Source: Peromyscus leucopus (Eukaryota > Chordata > Mammalia > Rodentia > Cricetidae). From it: DNA of 64,000 nucleotides. This document shows positions 22,801 to 32,847 of this stretch, piece after piece (within the stretch, counting starts at the first letter, position 1; the number at the start of each line of letters is the position of its first letter). A model generated the notes under the pieces. The model saw nothing but the letters and a program-made list of their open reading frames with translations. It searched no databases and was not told the origin of the DNA. The stretch covers positions 116,484,829 through 116,548,828 of the forward strand of contig NC_051063.1 of assembly GCF_004664715.2 (NCBI RefSeq), given 5' to 3'. The translations under genes and the position numbers were made by a program.

Positions 22801-22919
22801 AGCGTTCCTGATGATGCAGTGGGGTGAATGGCAAACAGCTAGTTTCACAGTCTCAGGAAGTGAAGGATTTATTGTTAGTGGCGTGCACAGTATCTGCAAT
22901 AAAATGACGGATATTCATA

Positions 22920-23150
22920 AACTGATTTTAATTATTTCTTTTAGTTTTCGTGAGTATATAACAATCAAATTCTTTACATCTTCTCTCTCCTTCCTTCAAA
23001 CTCTTTCATGTAGCCTTCCTTCCTTGCTTTTTTTTCCCTTCAAATTTATGGCCACTTTTTCATTAATTATTATATATAATAATATATATTCCTGAATACA
23101 TAAATAGAAACTGCCCATTTATGTTTTCATGGCTCATCATTTGGTGTAAT
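22920..23150 (-). mobile_element. L1 3'UTR fragment, minus strand
   Basis: CTCTCTCCTTCCTTCAAACT, TTCAAATTTATGGCCACTTT, TTCATTAATTATTATATATA and CCTGAATACATAAATAGAAA match the reverse complement of old rodent L1 (Lx-type) 3'UTR as I know it. Contains a TATATAATAATATATA patch. Confidence 0.6.
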
Positions 23151-23874
23151 ATTAATGAATGAAGGCATGAGAGTGAAGGACCACCTTGCAGTCATACTGT
23201 ATTTCTGAGAACCAAACAGAGATCCAAAAAGGAGTGATGATTGCTCCCAATCTTCATAACAGAATCTCAACTTCTCTGATCCTAAATTTGTGTTCATTTT
23301 ATTTTTCCATGATACTGATATTGTTATTAACCAGGTGAAATGAAATATTGATTTCTGTTAATAATAGGGATATGTCGAAAATGCAACATTCAATCAAAAA
23401 AATAAAATTAAATCAAATCATCAGATATTAATGACCAATTAAAATACACACAATGCTATGATAACTATTATATGGAAGATAAATGACATCATGAAATCTT
23501 ATTCCTGCAAGATCTCAACTAAATGAAGTACCAATAGGGGATTTTATCTATGCATTCTGCCACAAAATTGTGATAAAATACTTCATTTATAGCTCTGTAA
23601 CCATTTTAATGTACAAGTCCCCAAACTCTAAGCCCTAAAGTTTATATTTACATTGACTGATCTCCTTTCTCATTTCAAAATTTTATAAACTTTTTAGTTT
23701 TATGAATTATGTCAAGCATGTATCAATTAATATCTTATTCTTCATTATTTTCTGCAGTCAATGTCAAATAATAATTTTTAAAAGTCATTTAAATTCACCA
23801 GAATTCAGTCTGGCAATATAGAGAGAGTTCCTGCAGAGTCAAATTCCAACTACTTAAGGAGATTTCTGTTGGTG
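23151..23874. other. No gene or named repeat
   Basis: AT-rich plain sequence. Confidence 0.45.
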
Positions 23875-24322
23875 TTTGTAATTGTCTGCAATAACAACAT
23901 ATCATGAACTGTGTGATTCACACAATAAAATTTCATTCCTCATGATTCTAGAAGCTGGAAAGCTCAAGGTCAAGGTTCTAGTCAGCTGGGTTTTATATCA
24001 TGCTTTCTACTCTTGTCTCACACAGTTATCCATATAGCTGTGGCCTCATACATCACCTATATGCATGCTCTGAACGGTTGGAGGGGAAAGAGGGAGGGAA
24101 AAAGAGGGAGAGAGAGTCAGGCATGGAGGGGGATACTTCTATCTTTAGATCAGAAATCTTTCTCTGAAGATTTGGTTACTAATCTCATCTTCAAGGCCTC
24201 ACTCTCAAAACCTAACTTGACCTTCATTACTTCCCAAAGGCCCCATCATCAAGTGGTATCATATTAGAGTTTAGAGATTTACAATATGAATCTTGGAGGG
24301 CACAATTTAGTTCACAGCATGA
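23875..24322 (+). mobile_element. Ancient mammalian repeat, plus strand
   Basis: Follows the layout of an old eutherian repeat with 'AATTTATTTTCTCACAGTTCTGGAGGC'-like start: here TTCATTCCTCATGATTCTAG, AAGCTGGAAAGCTCAAGGTC, then near the end CCCCATCATCAAGTGG and AATATGAATCTTGGAGGGCA. A GA-rich expansion lies at 24080-24130. The same family appears at 42398 and 57560. Family name not certain. Confidence 0.55.
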
Positions 24323-24727
24323 ACAAAGTAAAACAATTCATATTTTATAAACTAGGGTTCTGTCCTTGTAGTAGCCAAAAGGATGGCCATAAGTCATTTC
24401 TATAGGGCTTAAAAACACTTACATGGCTATTGCATAATGCTACCTCTAAGATTTGTAACACACATTTTTATCAATATTAATATGTGTTTTATTCTACTTT
24501 ACTTACATTGTAACATTCTTAAAATAGAATGTACAGCCCTTGCAATCTTTCTAGCTTTTTGTTCCATTCCTAAAAATATATTCATGCTAATTCTGAAGAT
24601 GGATGCTGAGAATCTCAGAGTTATACTAATGAACTAACAGTAGGAATAAAGTGGATTAAAATTGCTAATCAGAGAGCATGGACTGGCTGAATAGCTAGAG
24701 AAACAATGCTTAATGTATATGATTCTT
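24323..24727. other. No gene or named repeat
   Basis: Plain AT-rich sequence. Confidence 0.45.
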
Positions 24728-24739
24728 GCAAGAAGCTCA

Positions 24740-24897
24740 CTTTTTATTTTATTGTATTTTTTTGGAGACAAGGTTTCTCTACGTAGTCCTGGCTATCCTG
24801 GAACCTGCTCTGTAGACCAGGCTGGCCTTGAACTCAGAGATTCTCTTGCCTCTGTCATCTAAGTGCTGGGATTAAAAGTATGTTCCATCACTACCCG
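24740..24897 (-). mobile_element. B1 SINE, minus strand, 12-bp TSD
   Basis: TTTGGAGACAAGGTTTCTCT through CTGGGATTAAAAGTATGTTC and CCACTACCCGG-like head text, reverse complement of B1. Flanked by GCAAGAAGCTCA at 24728-24739 and 24898-24909. Moderately diverged. Confidence 0.92.
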
Positions 24898-24997
24898 GCA
24901 AGAAGCTCATTTTTGAATTAAAGACATGTGTAAATTGAAGATGACAAAATGGATTATGGTACACCAAGGAAACAGTGACTAACAAGGACAGAGATGT

Positions 24998-25331
24998 TGC
25001 TATGGTTTGCATGTGAAATGACCCCAGGAGATCACGTGTTTGGACATGTGGCTCCCATTGTTTTACAATATATGATACCTTTAGGAGACAGAGCCCTGGG
25101 GAAGGGAGTGAGTCGCTGAAACTAGCCTTGAAATTTCTAGCTCTGCTCTACTCTTTGCTTCTGGACCTCAGAAATACTGAAATCACCCACCTCATACCAC
25201 TACATCTACCCCTACCTCCCAGACACAATGATGGACTCTATCCCTCAAACTGTAATCCAAGACAAACCCCCCTCTTAGATTCCTTCTTAACAGGGATTTA
25301 GTCACAACAATAACAAAAAAGATTAATACTG
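24998..25331 (+). mobile_element. MaLR-type LTR
   Basis: TGCTATGGTTTGCATGTGAA at the start, a GGAGACAGAGCCCTGGGG block, GATGGACTCTATCCCTCAAA, an AAGACAAACCC block and AAGATTAATACTG at the end. The order matches mammalian ERVL-MaLR LTRs. Confidence 0.7.
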
Positions 25332-25718
25332 CTTAATCAAAAGCAGTTGTAAGACATGAAGAATGTCATTAAAAGAAAAGGCGTATTCAACATTAAGCTA
25401 TGGAAGTGTAAATTTAAGTGTGTCATCATTGCACCTACATACACAAAGCAACTTTCTCAGTTCTAAAGGAAGAAGTAGTGATAGCAAAACTACATAAGAC
25501 TTCAATACCTACTTTTGACAGCAGATTAAGCATCCAGACATAAAAATCAATAAAGAAACAGTAAATTTGAACTACACTGCAGTGAGGACCACAATAGCAG
25601 ACAAATTAGAACATTCCACCCAACTATAGCAAAAACACACTCAAGTGTGCTCAGAGAACATTTTCCCAGCCTTGTCACAGGTTAGATAATAAACAAGTTT
25701 TTAAAAAATTGACATATA
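25332..25718. other. No gene or named repeat
   Basis: Plain A-rich sequence. Confidence 0.45.
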
Positions 25719-25887
25719 GAAGCTGGAACAATGGCTGAGCTGTTAAGAGCTGTTGTTGCTTTTCTTGAAGGAAAAAACTCCTAGTTTCTATGTTGAGCAG
25801 CTTGCAACTACCTACAACTCATGCTCGAGGGCATCTGGACCTCTCTTCTGACATCAGGCACCTGCATGGTGGTTCATATACACACGT

Positions 25888-25888
<1 letters not shown>
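25719..25888 (+). mobile_element. B3-type SINE
   Basis: GAAGCTGGAACAATGGCTGA, a decayed internal region, CTACAACTCATGCTCGAGGG, CTGACATCAGGCACCTGCAT and a (CA)n tail. Old copy. Confidence 0.7.

Positions 25889-25938
<50 letters not shown>
25889..25938 (+). repeat. (CA)n microsatellite at a SINE tail
   Basis: About 24 CA units following the B3 body, then a TATA/TATG-rich zone to about 26070. The frames at 25790-26087 come from this tract. Confidence 0.95.
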
Positions 25939-25941
<3 letters not shown>

Positions 25942-26089
25942 GCATGCATGCATATATATACGTATATGTGTGTGTATTTATATGGGTATCTATTTATATA
26001 CATTTACATACCTATACATGCATATGGATGTGCATATGTGTTCAAATTCATATACTCATATATGTATATAATGATGAGATAGTTTAAGA

Positions 26090-26712
26090 GGAAATGCAAT
26101 TCACCAAGCCAAATGTGCTGCAGTGAATGCAGCATGATACAGGAAGTTAAAGGAATAAATACTAGGAGAAAGAACTTGTGTATAAACAACTTAACATCTC
26201 AGAAACTGGGAAAAGAGAACCAAACTCAGATAGTTTGGGGAGTTTTCGTGGCCTTCAGTGTGTGATAAGCTCCAACTCTCCTTATGAGATTTCAGTACCA
26301 CATCTTAAGGCACAACTTAATAATTCTGGTGGTTTTCTGTTCACGTTTGTTCCACCCTTTGCTATCTGTGGACATTCCCTTCCATGTTATATTGACATTT
26401 TCTCTTTATGCTCTGGCCTGTACTTCTTACTAGGAATTAGGCTTAGAGGACAGTCTGAGTTTTCTTTCTTCTCCTGTCTCTATTCTTTTTCTTGATCACC
26501 TGATAGATGTTCATAGAAAATTGCTGCTCGGAGAGTAGAACTTCCCTGTAATTGGGACCCCAAGGAATATTAAACTGCTATGTTAATATGTAGTTAGCCT
26601 TTGAGAACTGACTACAACATCAGGTGTACTTTGCTATCTGCTTTCCTGATGATTCTCTCACCCTCCTACATGGTAACCACTGCAACAAAGACCATGTATC
26701 CTATGTCTGCAG
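26090..26712. other. No gene or named repeat
   Basis: Plain sequence; the frame at 26178-26495 has no recognisable domain. Confidence 0.45.
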
Positions 26713-27675
26713 ACAGCCTATCGGGGACTATGGGGGTCCAGCTCCTTGATAGTCCCCTCCCAGGGTCCGGGAAGAATCTACAACCAGCTGATAATTAATC
26801 TTTGATAAAAAGAAATGAATCTATGTACACAAAATTCCTTAGTCCATATACTTTATTATTCTGTCAGTTCTCTCTCTACAAACTTATACTCTGCTCTCAT
26901 TTTAAGCTCCTTTCTTGCCCAATTTCTCTTTACATTTATCTGTTGTCTCCTCTAGGTTCTATCTTAATTTCTTCATCTTAGTTCTGCCCCTTCTAGGTTC
27001 TCATCCATCTAGTTCTTTCCCATCTCAGCTCCTCTCCCATCTCCTTTCTCTCTCATCTTGTTCTTCGCCATCTAGCTTTTCCTCATCTTCCATATCGTTC
27101 CTCTAGTACTCTCTTATAGCCCTTCAATCTACTTCTTCCCCATCTCAGTTTGTTCCTCTCAAGTTCTTTCCCATCTAGTTCTTCCATTCTCTTTTCTCTT
27201 TGCCATCCTGCACCCTGGAAGTCCTGGTATAAGAAGGGAGGGTCTGAGCTAAATTGTGTAAAGCTATTACTTAACGTCCACCTGACCTAGGCGGTGTCTC
27301 CTTGTGGAATTTACCTTAAGTCAGGAGACTTGGATATGGGCTGTTATCACTGTTAGTCCTTGAAAGTGGCTAAGGTAGCTATCTGATTCCAGAGAAAGCC
27401 TTTCCTGAGGCTGTTCTCCAAATACCTGGAATGTGTATGTCCAGAGAGTGATCAGTCCACACTGTTAGCTCTTCTTAGGGAAAAGTCAATTGGGAAAACT
27501 ATGAAGGCACACATGATTTTTATAACAGAATACAGCTGATATGTAACAAGCCAAATAACACCAAAAGCTCCTTGGAATTTGGTTTCCTCTGGAGGAATTC
27601 CCTGATTCCTCCATGTAGTGACTTTGCCATAACCAGCTGAGTTCTTATGATATATTCCTGCGGCCCACAGCAACA
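26713..27675 (-). mobile_element. Long LTR-like rodent repeat, minus strand
   Basis: On the minus strand it would begin TGTTGCTGTGGGCCGCAGGA (27675) and end near the TCGGGGACTATGGGGGTCCA at about 26720. The plus strand carries GGGTCCGGGAAGAATCTACA and TTAGTCCATATACTTTATTA, which I associate with a rodent ERV-type repeat. The middle (about 26985-27200) is a pyrimidine-rich set of recurring CCCATCT/CATCTAGTTCT motifs. Ends and class are uncertain. Confidence 0.45.
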
Positions 27676-27845
27676 ACCCTTCAGTCTTTCGAATTCAGTT
27701 ACTTTTTTGCTTTATGGCCTCATACAGCTTTAAATAAAAACTTTAATTTGGTAGACCATTCTCCTTTTCAATCTCTCTCTTCTGGGGTGAAAGAAATGCT
27801 ACTTTCAGCTCTCTGTGTATGTTTTTATTTGCTTCCTCCCCACTC

Positions 27846-27999
27846 CTTTTTTTTTTCTTTCTTGAAGGTAGGTCTTGCTGTGTATCTGAGGTAATACAAC
27901 TGAAGCTTACTGTAAATCCCTGGGTGACCTTGAAATCTTGACAACATTGTCTCAGCCTCTTGGGTTTTGAGATATTAAGTATATTCTCCCAATCTGGCC
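27846..27999 (-). mobile_element. Old B1-type SINE, minus strand
   Basis: TTGAAGGTAGGTCTTGCTGT, GACCTTGAAATCTTGAC and TCTCAGCCTCTTGGGTTTTG are a strongly decayed reverse-complement B1. A younger B1 on the same strand follows directly. Confidence 0.45.
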
Positions 28000-28004
28000 T
28001 TAGC

Positions 28005-28170
28005 TTTTTTTTTTTTTTTTTTTGGTTTTTTCGAGACAGGGTTTCTCTGTGTAGCTTTGCGCCTTTCCTGGAGCTCACTTGGTAGCCCAGGCTGGCCTCG
28101 AACTCACAGAGATTCGCCTGGCTCTGCCTCCCGAGTGCTGGGATTAAAGGCGTGCGCCACCACGCCCGGC
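28005..28170 (-). mobile_element. Young B1 SINE, minus strand
   Basis: T run, TTTTTTCGAGACAGGGTTTC, then GTAGCTTTGCGCCTTTCCTG and ATTAAAGGCGTGCGCCACCA to CGCCCGGC: a near-consensus cricetid-type B1. TTAGCTTTT occurs at both flanks (about 28000 and 28172), a likely TSD. Confidence 0.95.
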
Positions 28171-29035
28171 TTTTAGCTTTTAATATAATTAAAAAAAATC
28201 TGCTGTACTCTATTTACTTATTTGGTGTATGTCTGTTTGAGCAAGTGCATGTGTGCTATAGATGGCATACAGAATTTTTGTCAAAGAGGACATTGAAAGC
28301 TGTCTCTTGTGTCTTTTTTGATCCATCAATCTTTGGACAGTTCATTCTACTATAGAAAGATGTTCTAACCCAATCTGAGCTCTCTTGTTCTACCAAGTGC
28401 CAGACATTACTCTAGTGAATACTTCTTTCATTTTGTGGAAAATGATATTTAGTAAGTAAGGTATGTGTGGTTGCTTTTATTTTTAAAATCGCCCCCAAAA
28501 ATTAGCATATGGCATAAAAACAAATTGTCAACAAGGGTTAGCTAACTTATGTCTAGTCTGAACCATGAGAGACCTGATAAAAGCTTACTTAATGAATGAA
28601 TACTTTTTAAAAGAGTGTTTTAGTAGTTTGTGTGGATTGGCAGTTTCCCCTTAAGCTCCACTTTTTTGTGCTCTTAAGTCATTTTATAATTTTGACAAAA
28701 TAATCACAGTTCTCCAAAATCTTAGCATTAGACTTCAGTTATTCAAATATACTATCATGCTCTTTTCCAAATAAATCCTGAAGCTTTATGTTTAAAATTG
28801 TTTCAATTGAGTTTCTGGAATCTATCAACTATGTTCCAGTGACAACTTGCCATCATTTGGGAAATACTTTTCTCCATCTCTCTTTTCCTTGTGCTCTTCT
28901 ATTGCTTGACAAACAAACTGTATTCATGCATGAAGGTTTCTGATTCCCTCTAACTGAAAAGGTTTCTCTTTTCTTCAACCTCATGATGACTTTTCAGCTC
29001 TTTAGTCCATCTCTCAAGTCACCACCTTTCTTTGT
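28171..29035. other. No gene or clear repeat
   Basis: Plain AT-rich sequence with short frames only. Confidence 0.45.
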
Positions 29036-29340
29036 TAGTTACGTTTTCTCATTACTGTGATAAATGACCTGACAGAAGCAATGTAAGGAAGACAGGGTGT
29101 ATTTCCGGCTCTCAGGTAGGGAGGATGAAATCCATCTAGGTGCAGAAGATGTGCTGAAGGGTGTGGGGTAGCCTGTTGGGTCATGTCCAGTCAGGCAGCA
29201 GAGAGAGAGAGAAATGGCATATAGGGTTCTGATGGTTGTCTCCCTTCCCACTTCGTTCAGGGGTCTCCAGCTATGATATGGTACTGCCAACATGGAGAGT
29301 GAGCCTTCCTCAGTTAAAGCTCTCTGGGAACACTCAAATA
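29036..29340 (+). mobile_element. Rodent repeat, possibly a hAT-type (URR1-like) remnant
   Basis: GTTACGTTTTCTCATTACTG, TGATAAATGACCTGACAGAA, GGTGTATTTCCGGCTCTCAG and GCAGCAGAGAGAGAGAGAAA follow the layout of an abundant rodent repeat beginning 'ttttctattgctgtgataaa'. I associate that layout with URR1-type elements, but that assignment is from memory and uncertain. Confidence 0.45.
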
Positions 29341-29369
29341 GACTCGCGTAGAGCGGCACGTCTGCTGGA

Positions 29370-30180
29370 TGATTCTAGATCCGAGCAAGTTCATGGTCAG
29401 AATGAATCAACATCTGGTGAGGGCAAGGGCAAGATGCTCTTCCCCCCTTGCCCTGCCACCTGTGGTGGACGAGGGAGCTGACCCTCCCCTTACCAGCCGC
29501 AGCACTCAGCATAGGGGGCCCTGCACCTCACCTGGGCAACACGGCAGAGCTGACCCTGATGGTGTAAGGGGTGGGAGATCCACTCCAGAGAGTGTGAAAG
29601 CAGGAGAATTGGCCGTGTACCTTGCTCATTGCTGCAAGGGGTGAACTAACTTGGACAATGCTGGAGAGCTCACCCTGCTGGTGAGGATGGGGGAGAGCTG
29701 GTGGGCTGACCAATCCTCCAACTACCCAGGCCCAGAACCAGGGTTTTGAGTTGGTTCACCCCAACATTCACCTCATCTGTGATCTGCCAGAGCACATGAA
29801 GGGGCAGATCCTGCAGACCCACAGCTTCAGGATCTCTACAACACAGGGCAACAACAGAATATCCAAGAAGTCCCAATGAGGGACCAGCATCAATAGTGTA
29901 GCCTCGAACCAGACCAATGACTCTTTGCAATGAACACTTACAAGTAAAGATTTATGGACAAAAGGATTTACTTTCTGACTCACTATATCACAATGCAGCT
30001 TCCATAATGAGAGTTTTTTTTCTTTTTTTTTTCCTCTTAAATTTTATTTATGTAACCCTTGGGGAGGGTTACAAGGGCAGAGGGCAGATACAAAGGGGCA
30101 GGAAAATGAATGGGATCAAGATGCATGATGTGAAAGACACAAAAATAAATAAAAAGAAAGTTTTAATAAAAAAAACCAAA
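29370..30180 (+). mobile_element. Old L1 (Lx-like) 3'UTR, plus strand
   Basis: GC-rich blocks (CTGACCCTCCCCTTACCAGC, GGGCCCTGCACCTCACCTGG, ATGCTGGAGAGCTCACCCTG), then AGCACATGAAGGGGCAGATC, GACCAATGACTCTTTGCAAT, a T-rich stretch, GGGTTACAAGGGCAGAGGGC and an AAAATAAATAAAAAGAAAGT tail. It aligns block by block with 10284-10932. Frames at 29236-29930 fall in it or its edge. Confidence 0.75.
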
Positions 30181-30199
30181 ATGTAAAAAAAAAAAAACA

Positions 30200-30960
30200 C
30201 CATCTTTTTTTTTTTTTTTTCTTTTGAAAATTCCGTACAGGTATATAATGTATGTTGATTGTACCAGCTCCCAATTCCTCCCTCCAAAAGTCCTGGGGGC
30301 CCTTCTCACACATCTCCCCCAAAATTTCACATCGTCATTTTAAAAATAACCTAGTGGATCCAATTATAATGTGGTCAATATGTATGTGGGTATGGGGTTA
30401 TGCACCTGGAGGTGTGCATCCTACCAGTGACTACCCCCGCCCCCAAAGAAAAGTGATTACCTATCCCAGTAGCTATCAGTTTCCAAGGTCTCTTAAGCTA
30501 TGCATGGGGCTTTGTTGTGGAATAATCTTTCTGTACTCTGTGAAGATGTGTCTTTGCCAAGGTGCCTTCTGATTGATTTAATAAAGAGCTGAATGGTCAA
30601 TAGCTAGCCAGGAAGAGGTTAGGTGGGACTTCTGAGCAGAGAGGAAAGAAGAGGTGGAACTAGGCATAAGAGAGATGCCAGAGGGGACTGAGAGGAAATA
30701 GGAGCTGCAAGATGGAAGAGAGGTAAAAGGCCATGAGACAAAAAATAAATTAATATAAATTGGTTAATTTAAGTTATGAGAGCAAGTGGGAGAAGCCTAA
30801 CCTATAGGATGAGCTTTTATAATTAATAATTCTTCTTATCATTTTTTCTTTTTTTGTGAGCTGGTAGCCAAAAGAAAAATCTATCTACAGGGCTTGGAGA
30901 TCTCCTTTCCCATCACACTAAATAACTTTTACATAGATTGGTCACCTATTATTTGCCAAG
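30200..30960 (-). mobile_element. L1 3'UTR, minus strand, split by an LTR
   Basis: A T run at 30204-30218, TTTTGAAAATTCCGTACAGG, GTACCAGCTCCCAATTCCTC, CATCTCCCCCAAAATTTCAC and CTTAAGCTATGCATGGGGCT match reverse-complement L1 3'UTR. After the LTR at 30513-30889 the L1-like text resumes with GGGCTTGGAGATCTCCTTTC. The right end is approximate. It lies tail-to-tail with the plus-strand L1 ending at 30180. Confidence 0.65.
30513..30889 (+). mobile_element. Solo LTR with perfect 6-bp TSD GGGCTT
   Basis: A 377-bp element from TGTTGTGGAATAATCTTTCT to ATCTATCTACA, with TTAATAAAGAGCTGAATGGT and ATTGGTTAATTTAAGTTATG blocks related to the TGCTGTGGG family. Flanked by GGGCTT at 30507-30512 and 30890-30895, an ERVK-type duplication. 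Confidence 0.9.
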
Positions 30961-31067
30961 AACTATGCATCATATACATCATATAGTCATCTCTTGGGAA
31001 AAAATTTTAAAAATCTACCATTTTAATTATAAAGTATGCATTTTGTAGTAAAAAAGTTTAAACATGA

Positions 31068-31161
31068 ACTCAAGAGGCAGATGGAGCTCTGTGAGTCCCC
31101 CTCTACACTGAGTTCCAGGCTAGCCAGAGCTCCACCGTGAGACCCTGTATTAAAAAAAAAC
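31068..31161 (+). mobile_element. B1 SINE fragment, old
   Basis: ACTCAAGAGGCAGATGGAGC, TCTGTGAGTC, GAGTTCCAGGCTAGCC, GTGAGACCCTGTATT and an A run: the B1 interior and 3' end. The head is missing. Confidence 0.75.
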
Positions 31162-31204
31162 TAACACTTATGAAACATTTAAATCATAACAATCTGAGCT
31201 TACG

Positions 31205-31385
31205 TGATGCTTAATTCTATGGCATAAGTAGCTGGGAAGATACATTTACTTTCAGTTTATTAAGGAAGCAACTACAAATGCTTATTTTAATTGCCCAAGG
31301 TCACAGGCCAGACAATTGGTGAAGGCAGCTTTAAAATCTAAGCTCTTTAGTGTCAAACCTTTCCTGTACTGTCTCACACCAGGCT
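31205..31385 (-). mobile_element. MIR SINE, minus strand
   Basis: TTGCCCAAGGTCACAGGCCA followed by GGTGAAGGCAGCTTTAAAAT and CTAAGCTC is the reverse complement of the MIR core. Old mammalian repeat. Confidence 0.65.
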
Positions 31386-31741
31386 ACCTTCTCCCAAAGA
31401 AAAACAAAAACAAAACAATTAACGCTCATTAAACGAGGCGTGGAAGGAGTAAATGAGGACAAGTCTCAGAACCTGGCTACTCACCCGCTAAAGCTGCGAG
31501 GCTGTTGCATGATCTCGAATTCTAGTTGATGCCAGAAGGGACTTCACATAGACCAGTGCAAGCTGAAGTGTATCTAGACGGTTGTTTGCTGATGCTTTGC
31601 AACTGATTCAAGGGAATAAGCTTTGCAATTCTTCTGTCATCTCCAGGAAGCCTTTCCTAAATTTCTCATCTGCTCAATACCCACTTTCTCTGAATCTCAT
31701 TGGACTCTTTATATTTTAATTAACTAATTGATTATTAATTT
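31386..31741. other. No gene; possible L2 trace
   Basis: About 31640-31720 (TCCAGGAAGCCTTTCCTAAA, TCTCATTGGACTCTTTATAT) weakly resembles L2 3' sequence. The rest is unrecognised. Confidence 0.35.
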
Positions 31742-32205
31742 CTATGTGTGTATATGTATGTATCTGTGAGAGTATGTTCATGTGTACATGCAGGTGTGTA
31801 TGTATACATGTTTGTGGAAAGCAGAAGATGGCGCTGGGTGTCATCTACCACTTTCTGTCCATTCCTTTGAAAATGACTTTATTGAATTTGTTTTTGACAA
31901 CTTTGTACTTTATGTATATAGAATGTTCTAAATACTGTAAATCCCAACCCCACCACTCTCCTCTCCCTCCTAGCCCTCTTAGCTCCCCATTCCTCCCTAC
32001 AGATACATTCTTTCTGAGGAAGAGTCTTTCCTTGGACCATGGACTGGGATAAGCTGGAATCCAGCCAGCCCCCGAGATCCTCTTCCCTGCCTCACATGGA
32101 GCTGGCATTACAAGTATTTTCAGAAGCAGTTGGCTCAGGATCTGAACACCTCCAGCTCTCCTGATTGTGAAGCACGTGCTCGTAAGTACTGAACTATCTC
32201 TCCAG
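31742..32205 (-). mobile_element. B4-type SINE, minus strand, with an insert
   Basis: TG-rich sequence (31742-31820), GCAGAAGATGGCGCTGGGTG, TCATCTACCACTTTCTGTCC, then an insert (31867-32044), then CACATGGAGCTGGCATTACA and GAACTATCTCTCCAGTG at the head. This is the order of a reverse-complement B4-like SINE ending in a pol III head. Confidence 0.55.
31867..32044 (-). mobile_element. L1-like 3' fragment inside a B4
   Basis: CTTTGTACTTTATGTATATA, AATCCCAACCCCACCACTCT and CCTCCTAGCCCTCTTAGCTC resemble reverse-complement L1 3'UTR. Boundaries are set by where the B4-like text stops and resumes. The class is tentative. Confidence 0.4.
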
Positions 32206-32206
32206 T

Positions 32207-32207
32207 G

Positions 32208-32253
<46 letters not shown>
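32207..32253 (+). repeat. (CA)n microsatellite 1 of 3
   Basis: About 23 CA units at the head end of the B4-like SINE, followed by GCACACATAGGCACGCGTG. Confidence 0.95.
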
Positions 32254-32259
<6 letters not shown>

Positions 32260-32587
32260 TAGGCACGCGTGTACCCGCGTACACCCAGAGTTTGTATTAG
32301 CTTTGATACTTTCATACTTGAAATTTTTATATTTCCAGATAGAATATGTTCTATTTCTATAGGGCCTTGGTTATAGCAAAGGCCAAATATAGAAAAGTCT
32401 TAAATTTCTGGTTTGCCTTCTGTGTGTGTGTTGTTAAAGGCAGCAACTGTGCAGCCAATGCTTCCACACAGTTCACAAGCAGGAAAGTCCTTTAATGAAG
32501 TGTAGCCTGAAAGCCAAGGGAAGAAAATATATTGATTTTATCCTGGTTGAAGCAGAGTTTCATTAGGGAAGTTGTGCCCCTTTTTCA

Positions 32588-32589
<2 letters not shown>

Positions 32590-32624
<35 letters not shown>
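32590..32624 (+). repeat. (CA)n microsatellite 2 of 3
   Basis: About 17 CA units. An A-rich run (about 32700-32727) follows 75 bp later. Confidence 0.95.
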
Positions 32625-32625
<1 letters not shown>

Positions 32626-32796
32626 GTTAAGCAATGGCAGTTCTTACACAAGACTGATTGAAAACACTTGCAAGCAGAACTTGCCATTAGGAAAGCTTCA
32701 AAAAAAAAAAAAAAACAAAAAAAAAAAGCTAAGTCAATCATTAGTCTCAGTTTTGTGATTTAAGGTTTTTAAAATAAAAATACAGTTTTAGTTGTT

Positions 32797-32797
<1 letters not shown>

Positions 32798-32845
<48 letters not shown>
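32798..32845 (+). repeat. (CA)n microsatellite 3 of 3
   Basis: About 24 uninterrupted CA units. Confidence 0.95.

Positions 32846-32847
<2 letters not shown>

Noticed and set aside
22190..22899. Open frames of about 215 codons on the minus strand
   Set aside because: They run through the 500-N gap; the middle is undefined and the ends are LTR/ERV and unique sequence. Artefacts.
29400..29650. CpG-island promoter
   Set aside because: GC-rich, but it matches an old L1 3'UTR also present at 9780-10500; few CpGs and no first-exon signal.
31845..32315. 156-codon minus-strand frame, one of the longest in the window
   Set aside because: Covers a (CA)n array read as VC repeats plus B4-like and L1-like sequence; no domain.
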